This document shows positions 44,701 to 55,082 of a DNA stretch of 64,000 nucleotides, in pieces (position 1 is the stretch's first letter; every line of letters starts with the position of its first letter). The translations under genes were made by a program, and so were the position numbers. The notes beneath the pieces were generated by a model. It saw nothing but the letters and a program-made list of their open reading frames with translations. It ran no database searches and had not been told where the DNA came from. The stretch comes from Phaeosaccion multiseriatum (Eukaryota; Ochrophyta, other classes). The stretch is taken from the NCBI GenBank assembly GCA_965112735.1, contig OZ218957.1, forward strand, positions 3,224,001 through 3,288,000. The letters run 5' to 3'.

Positions 44701-47607
44701 GTGTGCGGGTGCGTGCGTGAGCGGAGGAGGGGGGAGGATGGCACGTCATGAATGTGCAGCTCAAGACCGAGGTCAGCGAAGAAGGGTGCTGACTTTTCTC
44801 CACCCCACTTCCCCTCCTGCACAACGCTCTTTCACTGCTGCATTGCAGGAGGTCGTGCTGGCGGATGCCGACTGGAAGACCATCCAGGAGAGGCAGGATG
44901 TTAAACGCCAGCAGGAGCGAGAGGCCAGAAAGCAGCAGACGCTCAGTATGTCCAGAATGCCCCCCCGGATGGCGAGGGCGAATCACCAACTGCTGGAGAA
45001 GGAGAAGGCGCAAGCGGCGGCCAAGGCTGCGCGACAGCGAGGGTCAGGAGGAGGAGGGGGGGGAAGAGGAGGAGGAGGAGGAGGAGGAGGAGAGGATGAT
45101 GACGAGCTCAGTGTGGGAGGTAGCTCCATGCAGCTGAACAAGAAGAAAAAGGTCCCCCCGGAGAAGGTAAACGGAGAGAGTGGTTCATGACAATCGAGGT
45201 CAAGAACCTGAGACTGAAACTGAGTCTGAAACACTGAAACACTGCACCGCGAAATCTCCACGCCACCTCATTGCTCCTCGCTCGACCCCTTCCCTCCCCC
45301 CCTCACGGCCATCGCTCCTCCTTCATCTCGTTTACACCCATCCACTGCCATCCACTGCCATCCACTGCCATCCACTGCCATCCACTGCCTCCTCCCTCCC
45401 TCCCTCCCTCCCTGCCTCCTCCCTGCCTGCCTCCCTTCCTCCCTCCCTCCCACTCCCTCCATCCGTCCTAGATTCGCGAGCTGCACAGCCGGCAGCAGCG
45501 TAAGTGGGAAGCGCTCCTTGCCGCCCGAAAGCAGCGATCGTCCCACAACAGGCAGCCGGTGGTGCCCATTGCTAGCGGCATGGAGAAGAGGCAGGAGAAG
45601 TACGAGGAGAAGGCGAGGGAGAGGAAGGAGACGCAGAGGAAGAAGGAGGAAGAGCAGAAGAGACACCGGGAGGAGGAGGAAAAGAAGAAGAGGGAAAGCG
45701 CCTTCAAAGCGCGTGTGCCCACTGTGCCCCGGACAACCAACAGGTACAGGAGGAGGTACCGTTCGTTAACGACCGGCCTTTAACGGCCGTTGCGTTGCAG
45801 ATTGATCATGACTGAGCATTGAGTTGGAGCACACGTCGTTGTATAGTTCGTTGACTTCATCCTGCCGAGCCAGTTCTGAATCCCATTCAGACATTCAGAC
45901 CGGCCCCGGACAGTAAGCCACACACCGCGACGTCTCTTGCTTGCATGGAGCCCTTCTGCTGCCATCCCATCCCTCACTTCGCCTTTTTCTCCTGCTTGCT
46001 GTCTCCATCTCTCTCTCAACACGCACGCTCGCACCCTCGCACGCACACACAAACACACGCACGCAACCCCCGACCCATCCACCCGACCACCCACTTGGAT
46101 GAAAAGCCAACTGCTGCATACGAAGGAGGTGGAGAAGAAGCTGAAGCAGGAGAGAGAGGCCCAAGACAGAGAGGAGGCACGCGAGAAGCTCCGGAAGCAG
46201 CGCCAAAGGGCAATTTCCAAGAACATCTCGCAGGTAAGAAGTGAAACCGTAGAAGAGAGAGGGTAGAGAGCGGTGCACTGTACCACCAACATCACCACCT
46301 GTGCCATCTGTGTGACTTGTGGCTGTACCACCAACACCACCACATCTGTACCACCAACCCCCACAGGCCATCAAGGCCGTACAACGCGAGCGTGGGATGG
46401 GCGATGAGGAGGCGGCCCTCTCCGCTGACGCCCTCGCGGCCCGCAAGCTCGCTGTGGCTAGGGAGAAGGCCAAGGAGGACAAAGTCAAGTACATACAGTT
46501 TCAGAAGGACCTGCAGGTGAGGGAGAGGAGGGGGGGATGGCAGTGGACGGGCGGGTGATGGGGGGGGGGGGGGGGCTTGGGCTGGCTGACTGACTGATTG
46601 AATGAATGACTGACTGACAGGCTGACTGACTGACTGACTGACTCACTGCGCGACTGACTGACTGACTGACTGACTGGCCGATTGGATGACTGACTGACTG
46701 ACTCAATTGACGCCCTCCCTCCCTCCCTCCCTCCCTCCCTCCCTCCCTCCCTCCTTCACTACACTTCGCTGCTTGTGCCCTCTCCGCTCTGCGCAACAGG
46801 ACAAGGCGCAGTCAGGCCCGACTCTGTGGGAGCGGCACGACGCCGAGCTACGCAAGGGAGTGGCGAGGAGGGAGGCCCTCAGTGCCATTGCTAAGTCCGT
46901 GTACGGCTCTGGCGAGAACTGGCAGGCCCGGGCAGCCAGAGGTAAGGGAGGGAGGGACGGACGGACGGACGGAGAGAGGGAGGGAGGGAGAGAGGGAGAG
47001 AGGGAGAGAGGGAGAGAGAGAGAAAGGGAGGGAGGGAGGGAGGGAGGGAGGGAGGGAGGGAGGGAGGGAGGGAGGGAGGGGCGGACGGACGGAGAGAGGG
47101 AGGGAGGGAGGGAGAGAGGGAGAGAGGGAGAGAGAGAGAAAGGGAGGGAGGGAGGGAGGGAGGGAGGGAGGGAGGGAGGGAGGGAGGGAGGGAGGGAGGG
47201 AGGGAAGGAAGGAAGGAAGGAAGGAAGGAAGGAAGGAAGGAAGGAAGGAAGGAAGGAAGGAAGGAAGGAAGGAAGGAAGGAAGGAAGGAAGGAAGGAAGG
47301 AAGGAAGGGAGGGAGGGAGGGAGGATGGAAGGAAGGAAGGATGGAAGGATGGAAGGATGGAAGGATGGAAGGATGGAAGGAAGGAAGGAAGGAAGGAAGG
47401 AAGGAAGGGAGTATGTCTGTTCTGATGCTCGACACTGCGCACCATTCACAACCAGACTTCCTCTTGGCCTTGGCCTTTGCCCGATTCTCACTTCTTCCTG
47501 CACGCCTCTCGCCTCTCGCCCCCCGTTCAGACGGATTGTTTAACGAGGAAGAGAAGATACTGCTGGATATTCATCCCGACTCGGACACAGGAGGCTACGG
47601 CGGGTAG
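41767..47607 (+). CDS. FAM161-like coiled-coil protein
   Basis: Ten predicted exons: 41767-42061, 42225-43759, 44352-44468, 44613-44672, 44849-45166, 45472-45743, 46107-46233, 46367-46516, 46800-46941, 47531-47607. All phases agree, about 1,030 residues. The N-terminal half is Ser/Arg/Pro/Gly-rich with one coiled coil (VDALSKTVEGLQRSI). The second half is long charged helices with TVPRPFRTMEIHVAKREAK, KPFEGVISRSEEML and FKARVPTVPRTT, resembling the repeated PF and FRARPxP elements of FAM161/UPF0564. Near the end, GPTLWERHDAELRKGVARREAL aligns by eye with the conserved RPLLFERVAQKN region. FAM161 proteins are centriole and ciliary-base components; if right, the alga probably has a flagellate stage. 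The family call is by motif resemblance only. Confidence 0.65.
44158..44272 (+). repeat. Perfect (CCCT)n array, about 28 units, in a FAM161-like intron
   Basis: Uninterrupted tetranucleotide repeat, about 80 bp upstream of the acceptor at 44351. Confidence 0.98.
45337..45395 (+). repeat. CATCCACTGC decanucleotide array in a FAM161-like intron
   Basis: Five head-to-tail copies of CATCCACTGC, the reverse complement of the core of the dispersed word GGATGGCAGTGGATG. It is followed by CCCT repeats. Confidence 0.95.
46575..46705 (+). repeat. (TGAC)n array in a FAM161-like intron
   Basis: Runs of CTGACTGACTGA with a few changes. Each unit contains a branch-site-like CTGAC. Confidence 0.95.
46943..47412 (+). 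repeat. 470-bp (GGGA)n/(GGAA)n purine array in the last FAM161-like intron
   Basis: Starts at the donor (AGAG|GTAAGGGAGG). Two GGACGGACGGAC-headed blocks of (GGGA)n, then (GGAA)n, then GGATGGAA repeats. It is longer than the flanking exons combined and creates long Arg/Glu/Gly or Pro/Ser junk frames. Confidence 0.98.
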
Positions 47608-48509
47608 AGAGAGAGCGAGGGGGAAGGCAGTCGATGGCTCCTTTCTATTCTGAGGTTAAAAAAAGTGAACCGAGTCAAGCAGGCAACCCCTCCAACTTAG
47701 TGTCAGGACGCAGGCGGTGTGCACTGAGCGTCGTCAAGAGAGAGGAAGAGTGAGAGGGAGAGAGCATGTGAGAGAGAGAGAGAAAAGGGGCAGGATACGA
47801 TGCATGCAGGAAGGGAGAATTCAATACACAAAGGGGATGGTATAAACAGTTGGCCTGGAGCTGGGTGGTGGTGACTTCTCGCGATCACATTTGTCGCTAC
47901 GTCTGCTGCCGTCCCTCCCCCCCCCCACATAAGACAGTGGTGAAAAGAACACAAATGCCGTGTGTGCGTGCGTGGCGGGCGAAGACGAATCTGACCCCCC
48001 TGGGTTCGCTCTTGAACTCCGAGTTGGGCAAGTTCAACTACGATGCTTTGTTTTGAGCGCTCCCGAGGTCGCCACTGCTCAAGTTTGATTGATTCTTACG
48101 CGGCCCTTAGTGCTGTCAGTAGTGTACTCCTTTCCCTGTCCGGTCATTGTCTCGTGACGTTCCTCCCCCACCACGCGACTGCTTCACCCACGTTTGCGTT
48201 CCCAGCCCTCTCCCGCGTGGATGTGCGGAATCCCCCCCTCCTTCCCTCCTCCAAGGTTCATCCCCGCAGTCCTCCTGTGTCGTCTCGTCTCATTCCCAGC
48301 GACGCACGGCTTTGTGCGGTGCTCGCTCTGCGTAGCTTGTCTCCACCTTCTTGCCACACAATGTCGCCTCGGTTGCGCATGATGGAGACGAATAGCGAGA
48401 ACGCCGCGGCGAGCGATGCTGGGCGGTGGTGGTGCCATTCAGGTCGTGTTGACGTCGTGTTGATCAAGCTTTCTCCCCACGTGCGCAGCACAAAACTCTC
48501 CACCTCAAC
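47608..48509. other. Convergent intergenic region, FAM161-like and FNIP-repeat genes
   Basis: No gene supported. Several short open frames on both strands have no recognisable content. Confidence 0.5.
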
Positions 48510-50048
48510 TCAATACCTAAAATACGTCACCTCCAGTCCGTCGGGTAGAAGTGCAGGCAGCGGGCATGTCCTGTGAACCTTGAGCTTCTTCAGCCCAGCA
48601 GGCAGACCCTCCACAGGAGGGAATTCGTGAGTACAGTCCAGCGTAAGCGTCTGCAGAGAGGCCGGGAGGTCCAGCGGGCAGCAGAAAGAGTGCCCCATCT
48701 TGAGCTCCTCCACACCACAAGGAACCACCAGAGGCCGATTGAATCGATGGCCAAAAGTGACCTTCTTCAGCGAGGAAGGAAGGACGATTGGCTTGTTGAA
48801 CCGTGAGTAAGGCACAAACTCCAACTCCTCCAGAGAGCTTGGCAAAACCACACCAGGCTGGTCGAAGTGCTCACCAAAACAGATCTTCTTGAGGGAGGAG
48901 GGGAGAGTGATTGGCATGTTGAACTCCGAGCTCTTATCATGGTATGTAAACCGCAACTCCTCCAGAGAGCACGGTAACACCAGATCAGCCTGATTGAACT
49001 TTTCGCCAAAAGCGATCTTCTTCAGCGAGGAGGGGAGCGCAATCGGCTTGTTGAATCTGGAGTTGGGTTGAAATGTGAGCTCCTCCAAAGCACTTGGTAG
49101 CACCAAGTCAGTCTGATTGAAGTGTTTTCCAAAGGTAACCTTCTTCAGCGAGGAAGGGAGCACGATTGGCTTGTCGAACTCCGACTGCAATAAAAACTCC
49201 AGCTCCTCCAGAGAGCTTGGTAACACCAAATCAGCCCGCTTAAACTTCTCTCCGAACGTGACCTTCTTGAGCGAGGAAGGGAGAACGATTGACTTGTCGA
49301 AACTCGAGAAGCATGGAAATTTCAACTCCTCCAGAGAGCTTGGCAACACTAAGTCAGTCTGGTTGAAGTATTTTCCAAAAGTGATCTTCTTCAGCGAGTC
49401 CGGGAGAGCGGTTGGGCCGCTAAACTTTGACCACGATGAAAAATCCAGCTCCTCCACTCCGTCAAGTATGGCAACAGGGCTGCATGGATAGACGTACTCA
49501 GAGAAACGCACACGCTTGACCGAGAGCGGCAACAGTGCCAACACTTTCGTAGCGAGAGCCCCATCAACACATTCCCCCCCTCCCCACCCCCTCTGGAGGC
49601 CGAGGCGCACCGCCGTGACGCGAAAGGAGCCCGCTGGATCCAGTTGCGTGGTTGTCCCCACCATCTCGGGCTGCCGCCACCCTTCCCCGACACCTCCTCC
49701 CTGGGTGGAGGCGGGAGGAGAAGAAGCGGCAGCAAGGCGTTGAATCTCCTCGCGCTGTTGCTGCTGCTGCCGCTTCAGCATACCCAGCATACGCGACTGG
49801 ACAGCATCGGGCATGTCGGCGTTGATCTCCAATACGCGGCAGGTTACCTGGTCGACCTCCTTGCACACGCCCCACAGAGCCTTGTTGCTCGGAATACGGC
49901 CGGCAACCAGTATCAATGCCGCCGGTCCGCTGCTGCGTAGACGGGTGCAGCCTCGCGGAAGAACCCCCCGCGCTCCCCCAGGCTTTTGACTCTCGCCCGT
50001 CACGCCCCCTCCCGCATTCGCGGCTCCGTTAAGCGTGCTGCCCTCCAT
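48510..50048 (-). CDS. FNIP-repeat protein (leucine-rich-repeat-like)
   Basis: Single exon, 512 residues, ATG at 50048. After a 180-residue N-terminus with a short Gln-rich helix come about ten repeats of 22-24 residues: x-F-N-x-P-I-V-L-P-S-S-L-K-K-V-T-F-G, alternating with LVLPSSLEELEF versions. FN.P.LPSSLKKL.FG is the FNIP repeat, best known from Dictyostelium and giant viruses, which folds like leucine-rich repeats and binds proteins. At DNA level the repeats are very alike, suggesting recent internal duplication. No catalytic domain or signal peptide seen. The absence of introns is unusual beside its neighbours. Confidence 0.88.
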   Translation of the reverse strand: MEGSTLNGAANAGGGVTGESQKPGGARGVLPRGCTRLRSSGPAALILVAGRIPSNKALWGVCKEVDQVTCRVLEINADMPDAVQSRMLGMLKRQQQQQREEIQRLAAASSPPASTQGGGVGEGWRQPEMVGTTTQLDPAGSFRVTAVRLGLQRGWGGGECVDGALATKVLALLPLSVKRVRFSEYVYPCSPVAILDGVEELDFSSWSKFSGPTALPDSLKKITFGKYFNQTDLVLPSSLEELKFPCFSSFDKSIVLPSSLKKVTFGEKFKRADLVLPSSLEELEFLLQSEFDKPIVLPSSLKKVTFGKHFNQTDLVLPSALEELTFQPNSRFNKPIALPSSLKKIAFGEKFNQADLVLPCSLEELRFTYHDKSSEFNMPITLPSSLKKICFGEHFDQPGVVLPSSLEELEFVPYSRFNKPIVLPSSLKKVTFGHRFNRPLVVPCGVEELKMGHSFCCPLDLPASLQTLTLDCTHEFPPVEGLPAGLKKLKVHRTCPLPALLPDGLEVTYFRY

Positions 50049-50465
50049 TCTCCTTTCCCTCTTTCCTTCCTTCCAGTTTCACTACGCTTGGCTGTGGGTG
50101 GGAGGTGTATTTGAGTGAGAGAGAAAAGGTTGGAGAGTGTTTGAGGATCGAGAACAAACCGAGAAAGTTCTATGCGTGATCGGAAGTTGACGTGTTGGTG
50201 ATATATGTACCTACTCTTCAGATGGCATATTTTTTTTCTCTCGGGGGAACGCACATAGCACTAGACACAGAGTCACATGGACCCACAATCACACATTCAG
50301 CTTCTTAGGTGATTCCTATCAAGTTCTTTCTCTCTCTTCGTTTTCTTCCACTTCCCCCAACCCCCAGACTCTCTACCTACCAAACTCCCAAACCATGGAG
50401 GACAGGCGAGCATCGCGGCAGTAGAGAAGGCCTTAAGCGGGCAGGGCAGCTACCTGGGGCTGAGC
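50049..50465. promoter_or_regulatory. Divergent region, FNIP-repeat gene (-) and F-box-like/ankyrin gene (+)
   Basis: Contains the promoter of the FNIP gene and probably a short first exon of the plus-strand gene; ATGGACCCACAATC at 50277 with a donor at 50308 is one candidate. The frame of the downstream gene is open from about 50369 but has no ATG. Confidence 0.4.
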
Positions 50466-51767
50466 TTGGGAGCCGCAGCAGCAACAGCGGATTGTGAGAA
50501 GGTGGAAGTGAGGAAGGAGCTGCTTGCGCACCTCCAAGCCGCGAGGGAGAGGGAGTCCAAGCTATTGAACGAGAAGGCGAAAGAGAAGGCTCACGAGAGG
50601 GAGAGGGAGCTGCTCCTCCTCCGCCTCGAAGTACAGTCGTCAGAAGCCCCCAGAAACCGCAGCCTCGACCACTCCGATGGAGAAGTAGAGGAGGGGATGA
50701 AAGGGGGAGACAGAAGGGGAGGCACCAAACGAAAGCAGTGGGGCTCCAAAGGAGGCGCACGAGATGGCGGATGTCGCTCTCCTGATTCAGAAGCTCGTGC
50801 ACCCTCTAGCCGAGCTTCCCTTCCTGGCAGGGGCGGCTGTGCAAAGGCCTTTGGTGTGAAGGAGCTTTATGGAATGGTGATGGAGCTCGTGGGGCAGGGG
50901 GAGTACGCCTTCGTCGCGACGGTGTGCAAGGCGTGGAGGGGCTACTACATCGTTGCGCACCCAGCTAAGACAAGTCAGGCGAGTGTAGTGGCGTCCGTGG
51001 AGCGCTTGTACTGGGCCAGGAGGCACGGCTACGAGCTTACAGTCGAAACATTCATGGCCGCTGCTCTGCATGGAGATGTGGACGTGTGCAAGGCCCTCCA
51101 TCACATGGGCTGTCCCTGGGATGAGGGGGCGTGTACCGCTGCAGTGAGGAACGAGCACCACAGTCGGAGTGTGCTCAAGTGGCTCCGGTCACAGGTCCTG
51201 CCAGACAAGCAGAGGTGCCCGTGGGATGAAAGTGTGTGTGAGGAAGCAGCTCTGCAGGGGCAGCTGGAGTTGGTGGAATGGCTGCTCGGAGACGAGATGA
51301 ACGCGCCATTTCATCATGGGCTTTTGCAAGGATCTATTGAATCGGGGCGTATTCCTGTGGTGGAATGGGTGCTCCATCATCCCAAGGTCAGGGCTGAGAT
51401 GGAGGCGGAACAAGAGGCGGAACAAGAGGGGGATTATGACGGCTGGAGAGCGTGCGCGGGGTGGGCGGCCGGGGAATGTGGTACTCTGGAGGTGCTGCAG
51501 TGGCTGCACGCCAACGCACGGGAGCTGTTCAGGTGGGATGAACAAGTCTGTGAGTGGGCAACTGGTCACGAAAAGGGCCTGTCTGTGCTCAAATGGCTCC
51601 GCTCGGAGGAGATCATGTGTCCCTGGGACAGCAGTTGTTGCCCACAGTTCCGGTCAGGTATGGCTTGGCAATCGTGGGAGGACTGGGCTGATGCTTCCTT
51701 TAAGGAGATGAAGCAGTGGATACATGCTAACGGACACCCCTGCGACTGCCCAGAAGAACAAGACTGA
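50466..51767 (+). CDS. F-box-like/ankyrin-type protein of the CPWDE repeat family
   Basis: Open frame of 433 codons to TGA at 51765. The N-terminal third is a charged coiled coil (LQAARERESKLLNEKAKEK). A helical F-box-like segment follows (LYGMVMELVGQGEYAFVATVCKAWRGYY), then degenerate ankyrin repeats with the pattern LKWLR ... CPWDE-x-x-C-x-x-A. Genes of this kind form large families in brown algae and other stramenopiles, and related repeats occur in giant viruses. A role as substrate adaptor for ubiquitin ligase is only a guess. The first in-frame codon listed is TTG; the frame stays open to about 50369 without ATG, so a spliced upstream exon probably supplies the start. Confidence 0.75.
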   Translation: MGAAAATADCEKVEVRKELLAHLQAARERESKLLNEKAKEKAHERERELLLLRLEVQSSEAPRNRSLDHSDGEVEEGMKGGDRRGGTKRKQWGSKGGARDGGCRSPDSEARAPSSRASLPGRGGCAKAFGVKELYGMVMELVGQGEYAFVATVCKAWRGYYIVAHPAKTSQASVVASVERLYWARRHGYELTVETFMAAALHGDVDVCKALHHMGCPWDEGACTAAVRNEHHSRSVLKWLRSQVLPDKQRCPWDESVCEEAALQGQLELVEWLLGDEMNAPFHHGLLQGSIESGRIPVVEWVLHHPKVRAEMEAEQEAEQEGDYDGWRACAGWAAGECGTLEVLQWLHANARELFRWDEQVCEWATGHEKGLSVLKWLRSEEIMCPWDSSCCPQFRSGMAWQSWEDWADASFKEMKQWIHANGHPCDCPEEQD

Positions 51768-52746
51768 CCTCGGAATGGGGCTTGAGCTGACCCAGTTAGG
51801 GCCGAGTTACCACTTGGTGTTACTGAAGAGACATCGTAGTCGAAGATGAGAATCTCGGGGGGGGGGGATGATGTCCACCCACCCCCCTCCTACTTCGGTT
51901 CTCACCTTTAATTGTGCAGTCAGTCCACCTTCCGAGGCTCTTCGAGTGGAGTCCTTGGGTCAAGAGCCGGCGAGTGTATTTATCGACTTACAGAGGCGGC
52001 GAGGGTTTTTGGTGCCCTTGAGAGGCTGCACAGAACAAAACTAACTTTACGTGAGAGTGGTAACAAAGACCAAAGTCCTTCTCACAGGTTGACAACGCTC
52101 CTGGTCGTTCGACAGTTTCGGACGTGTCATTGCTTTGAGAGAGTCCCACCAAACAACAATGAGAGAATCTTCCAAATAAGGCAATACATTGGATGAAAGG
52201 GGAAGTTAGGGGGGTGTTTTCGGGATGTAGCAAGGGTTGTACCTCTAGCACTGTCAAAGCCACCGCCACGACTTGCAGAGCCGCAGCCAAGCACGCACGG
52301 GGGGAAATCTCCCCTCCTCCCTCCCCCTGTGTTCGTGTCCTTGTCGCAGGGCATCAGCCGTCCAGAGAGCAGCGGCACTTTGAGATTGGAAGTAGGAAGA
52401 GTTAATTAAGAATCGGGTGCCCATACTTTGTGATCGCAGCATTTAGGAAGGACTGAAGCTATGACAGTACCACATCCACCTGGTGATGCTCTACTCCAGT
52501 AGAGAAGCTCGACGGCACAGCAGTTGCTGTATCAGCAATTAGCGTTGAGGACGGAGCCTAAAGGAGAGAAGAAACAAGTATTCCAAGGAGCGCAGCAGAC
52601 GAGCAATGAGCTGCGAAAAGAGCTTCCCGACGGAGGCGATTATATCTGCAACGAAGGAGCTGCGAAGACGAGGGCGAAGAAGCGGGGAACAGGGTCATTC
52701 TTGCAGCAGCAGTGGCCGTGGCAGATGCAAGAAGCGGTGGCTGGGT
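51768..52746. other. Intergenic region between the ankyrin-type and CAP genes
   Basis: No gene seen. A degenerate 17-mer (GCAGTTGCTGTATCAGC) at 52516-52532. Positions 52606-52746 stay open in the CAP frame from an earlier ATG. Confidence 0.5.
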
Positions 52747-54045
52747 ATGACTTCCGCTAGTGGCCTGCTCCCGCTACTTCTGAGTGCCGCGCTGCTGTCC
52801 CCGGGAGGGGTGCGGGCATACGAGAGCGCCACTTCGGAGTTCGCGACTTTGGTGGTGGGCCAACACAACGAATACCGATCCCTGCATTGCGTCGATGACG
52901 TTGCATGGTGAGATGCTAGACCCTTTCTTTTGTGATAAGAGAGGCACGAGGGATGGAGGGACGGGTTGAAGGAAGGAAGGAGGGAGGGATGGGAGAGGGG
53001 GGAGGGAAGAAGACAAGAAGAGGGCGAGAGTGAAGAGGAGCAACCTTCAAGTACACCCTTGACTCTCTTCCTCGGGGACGAGAGCATAGTTTCATCCCTA
53101 CCTGTACATGACTTCTCAGCGTGTCCGCATCAATCACCCTCTCGTGGCGCGCAAGGCGCTGCCATGTCTTCTTCTCTCTGTACAGACTCTCGAGGCTATA
53201 AACACCCCCACTGTCCTACATCCTACCTCGAGGCTGTAACACCGCCACTGCCCTCCTCCGTCCTACCCACCAATGTCTTTGTCCAACCCCCGCCAATGAG
53301 AAGGGCCGACACACTTGCAGAGTTCGCAGAGGAATACGTGTTGACTTTGTGCGAAGACGACGCAGGCCTTACCCACAGCTACGGGAGCTATGGAGAGAAT
53401 CTGGTGAGTGTGTGAGTGAGTGAGTGAGTGCGTGCGTGAATTAGTGAGTGAGTGAGAGAGTGAGAGAGTGAGAGAGTGAGTGGGTGAGCGAGTGAGTGAG
53501 TAAGGGGGTGAGTGAGTGAGTGAGTGAGTGAGTGAGCGAGTGGGTGAGTGAGTGAGTGAGTGAGTGGGTGAGTGGGTGAGTGAGTGATTGAGTGTGTGAA
53601 TTCGTGACCCTAGTAAGTGAGTGGGCGAGAGTGAGTGATTGAGTGAGTGAGTGAGTGATTGAGAGTGAGTGAGTAAGTGAGTGAGCGAGTGAGCGAGTGG
53701 GTACAACACTGAAATGCTGCCAATCCGCAAGATCGACTCTTCTGTCCCCAGGGGGGGGCCTTCGATCTTGCAGAGACCTCTGAGTTATCTCCAACTCCTC
53801 CATCGACGGTCGGGCTATTTTTCTTCTTTGCCTTTCTTACTACTTCTCCCTCTCTCCCTCCCTCCTTCCCTCCCTCACTCCCCCCCTCCCTCCCTCCCTC
53901 CCTCCCTCCCTCCCTCCGTCCCTCCCTCCCTCCCTCCCTCCCTCCCTCCCTCCTGCTGTCGCGCAGGCTTGGTATAGCACGGGATGGTCCTTTGTGGACG
54001 GCTTTGACGATACGGAGGGGGGGGTTGCGTCCACCCAAGCCTGGT

Positions 54046-54084
<39 letters not shown>

Positions 54085-55050
54085 GTGTGCGTGTGTGTGT
54101 GTGACCCCGAAATGTCGACCGGGAAGGCTGCGCCACCAGCTCCCCTTCCCCCTTCTTTCCTCCTGCGAGAGTACGACCCACCCTCCCCGCCCACCAACCA
54201 ACCGAACCTTTCGCTCCGTGTGCCCCTCCCCCCCCAAAAGGTACGACGAGGTTTCCGACTGCCCTGCGGAGGGCAATGATTGGAACGGGTGTCACATTTA
54301 CGACCCGAACGTTACCGGTACAGTGGGGCACTTCACACAACGTACGTGCGTACGGCGAGGCAGATGGGCAGGCATATAGGCAAGGCATAAGGGCAGGCGT
54401 ATGGGCAGGCGTATGGGCAGGCGTATGTGCAGGCGTATGGGCAGGCATATGGGCAAGGTATAAGGGCAGGCGTATGGGCAGGCAGATGGGCAGGCATATG
54501 GCGAGGCATATTGGGACAGGGCATATGGGCAGGCAGGCATAGGGGCAGGCATAGGGGCAAGGTATAAGGGCAGGCGTATGGCGACGCATATGGGCAGGCA
54601 TATGGGCAGGAAGCTACCCAAAGGAATGCAGGCTGTGGAACATATGCTGCCTACCGCCGTGTATGCCTGCGTGCCTATACACATACATGTGTCCTGCCTC
54701 GCTGGGGAGGCCTTGGATACATGCTGCTATTGGAGGGAACTCTCTCTGTCCTATCCCTCATACCGCCCCCTCTCTCCCCTCTCTTCCCTCTCTTCCCTCC
54801 CTCTGCCCCTCTGCATCGACTCGCTTCTTCGCCTGCCCCCCATTCTTTGACTTCCGCTGCCCTGCCCCTGTTCGCCAGTGGTGTGGGCCTCCACTCAGCT
54901 CATCGGCTGCCATGCTTGCTACGGGAGCTCCACGGGGGGCATGTATGTTTCATGTAAGTGTGTGTGTGTGTGTGTGTTTGGATGTGTGGATGTGTGTGTG
55001 CGTGCGTGTGTGTGGGGGGGGGCGATCGAGATCTCTCGGGCATGCTCCTG

Positions 55051-55082
<32 letters not shown>

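Noticed and set aside
46707-47543. Long Arg/Glu/Gly and Pro/Ser open frames on both strands
   Set aside because: They are simple translations of the (GGGA)n/(GGAA)n array within an intron.
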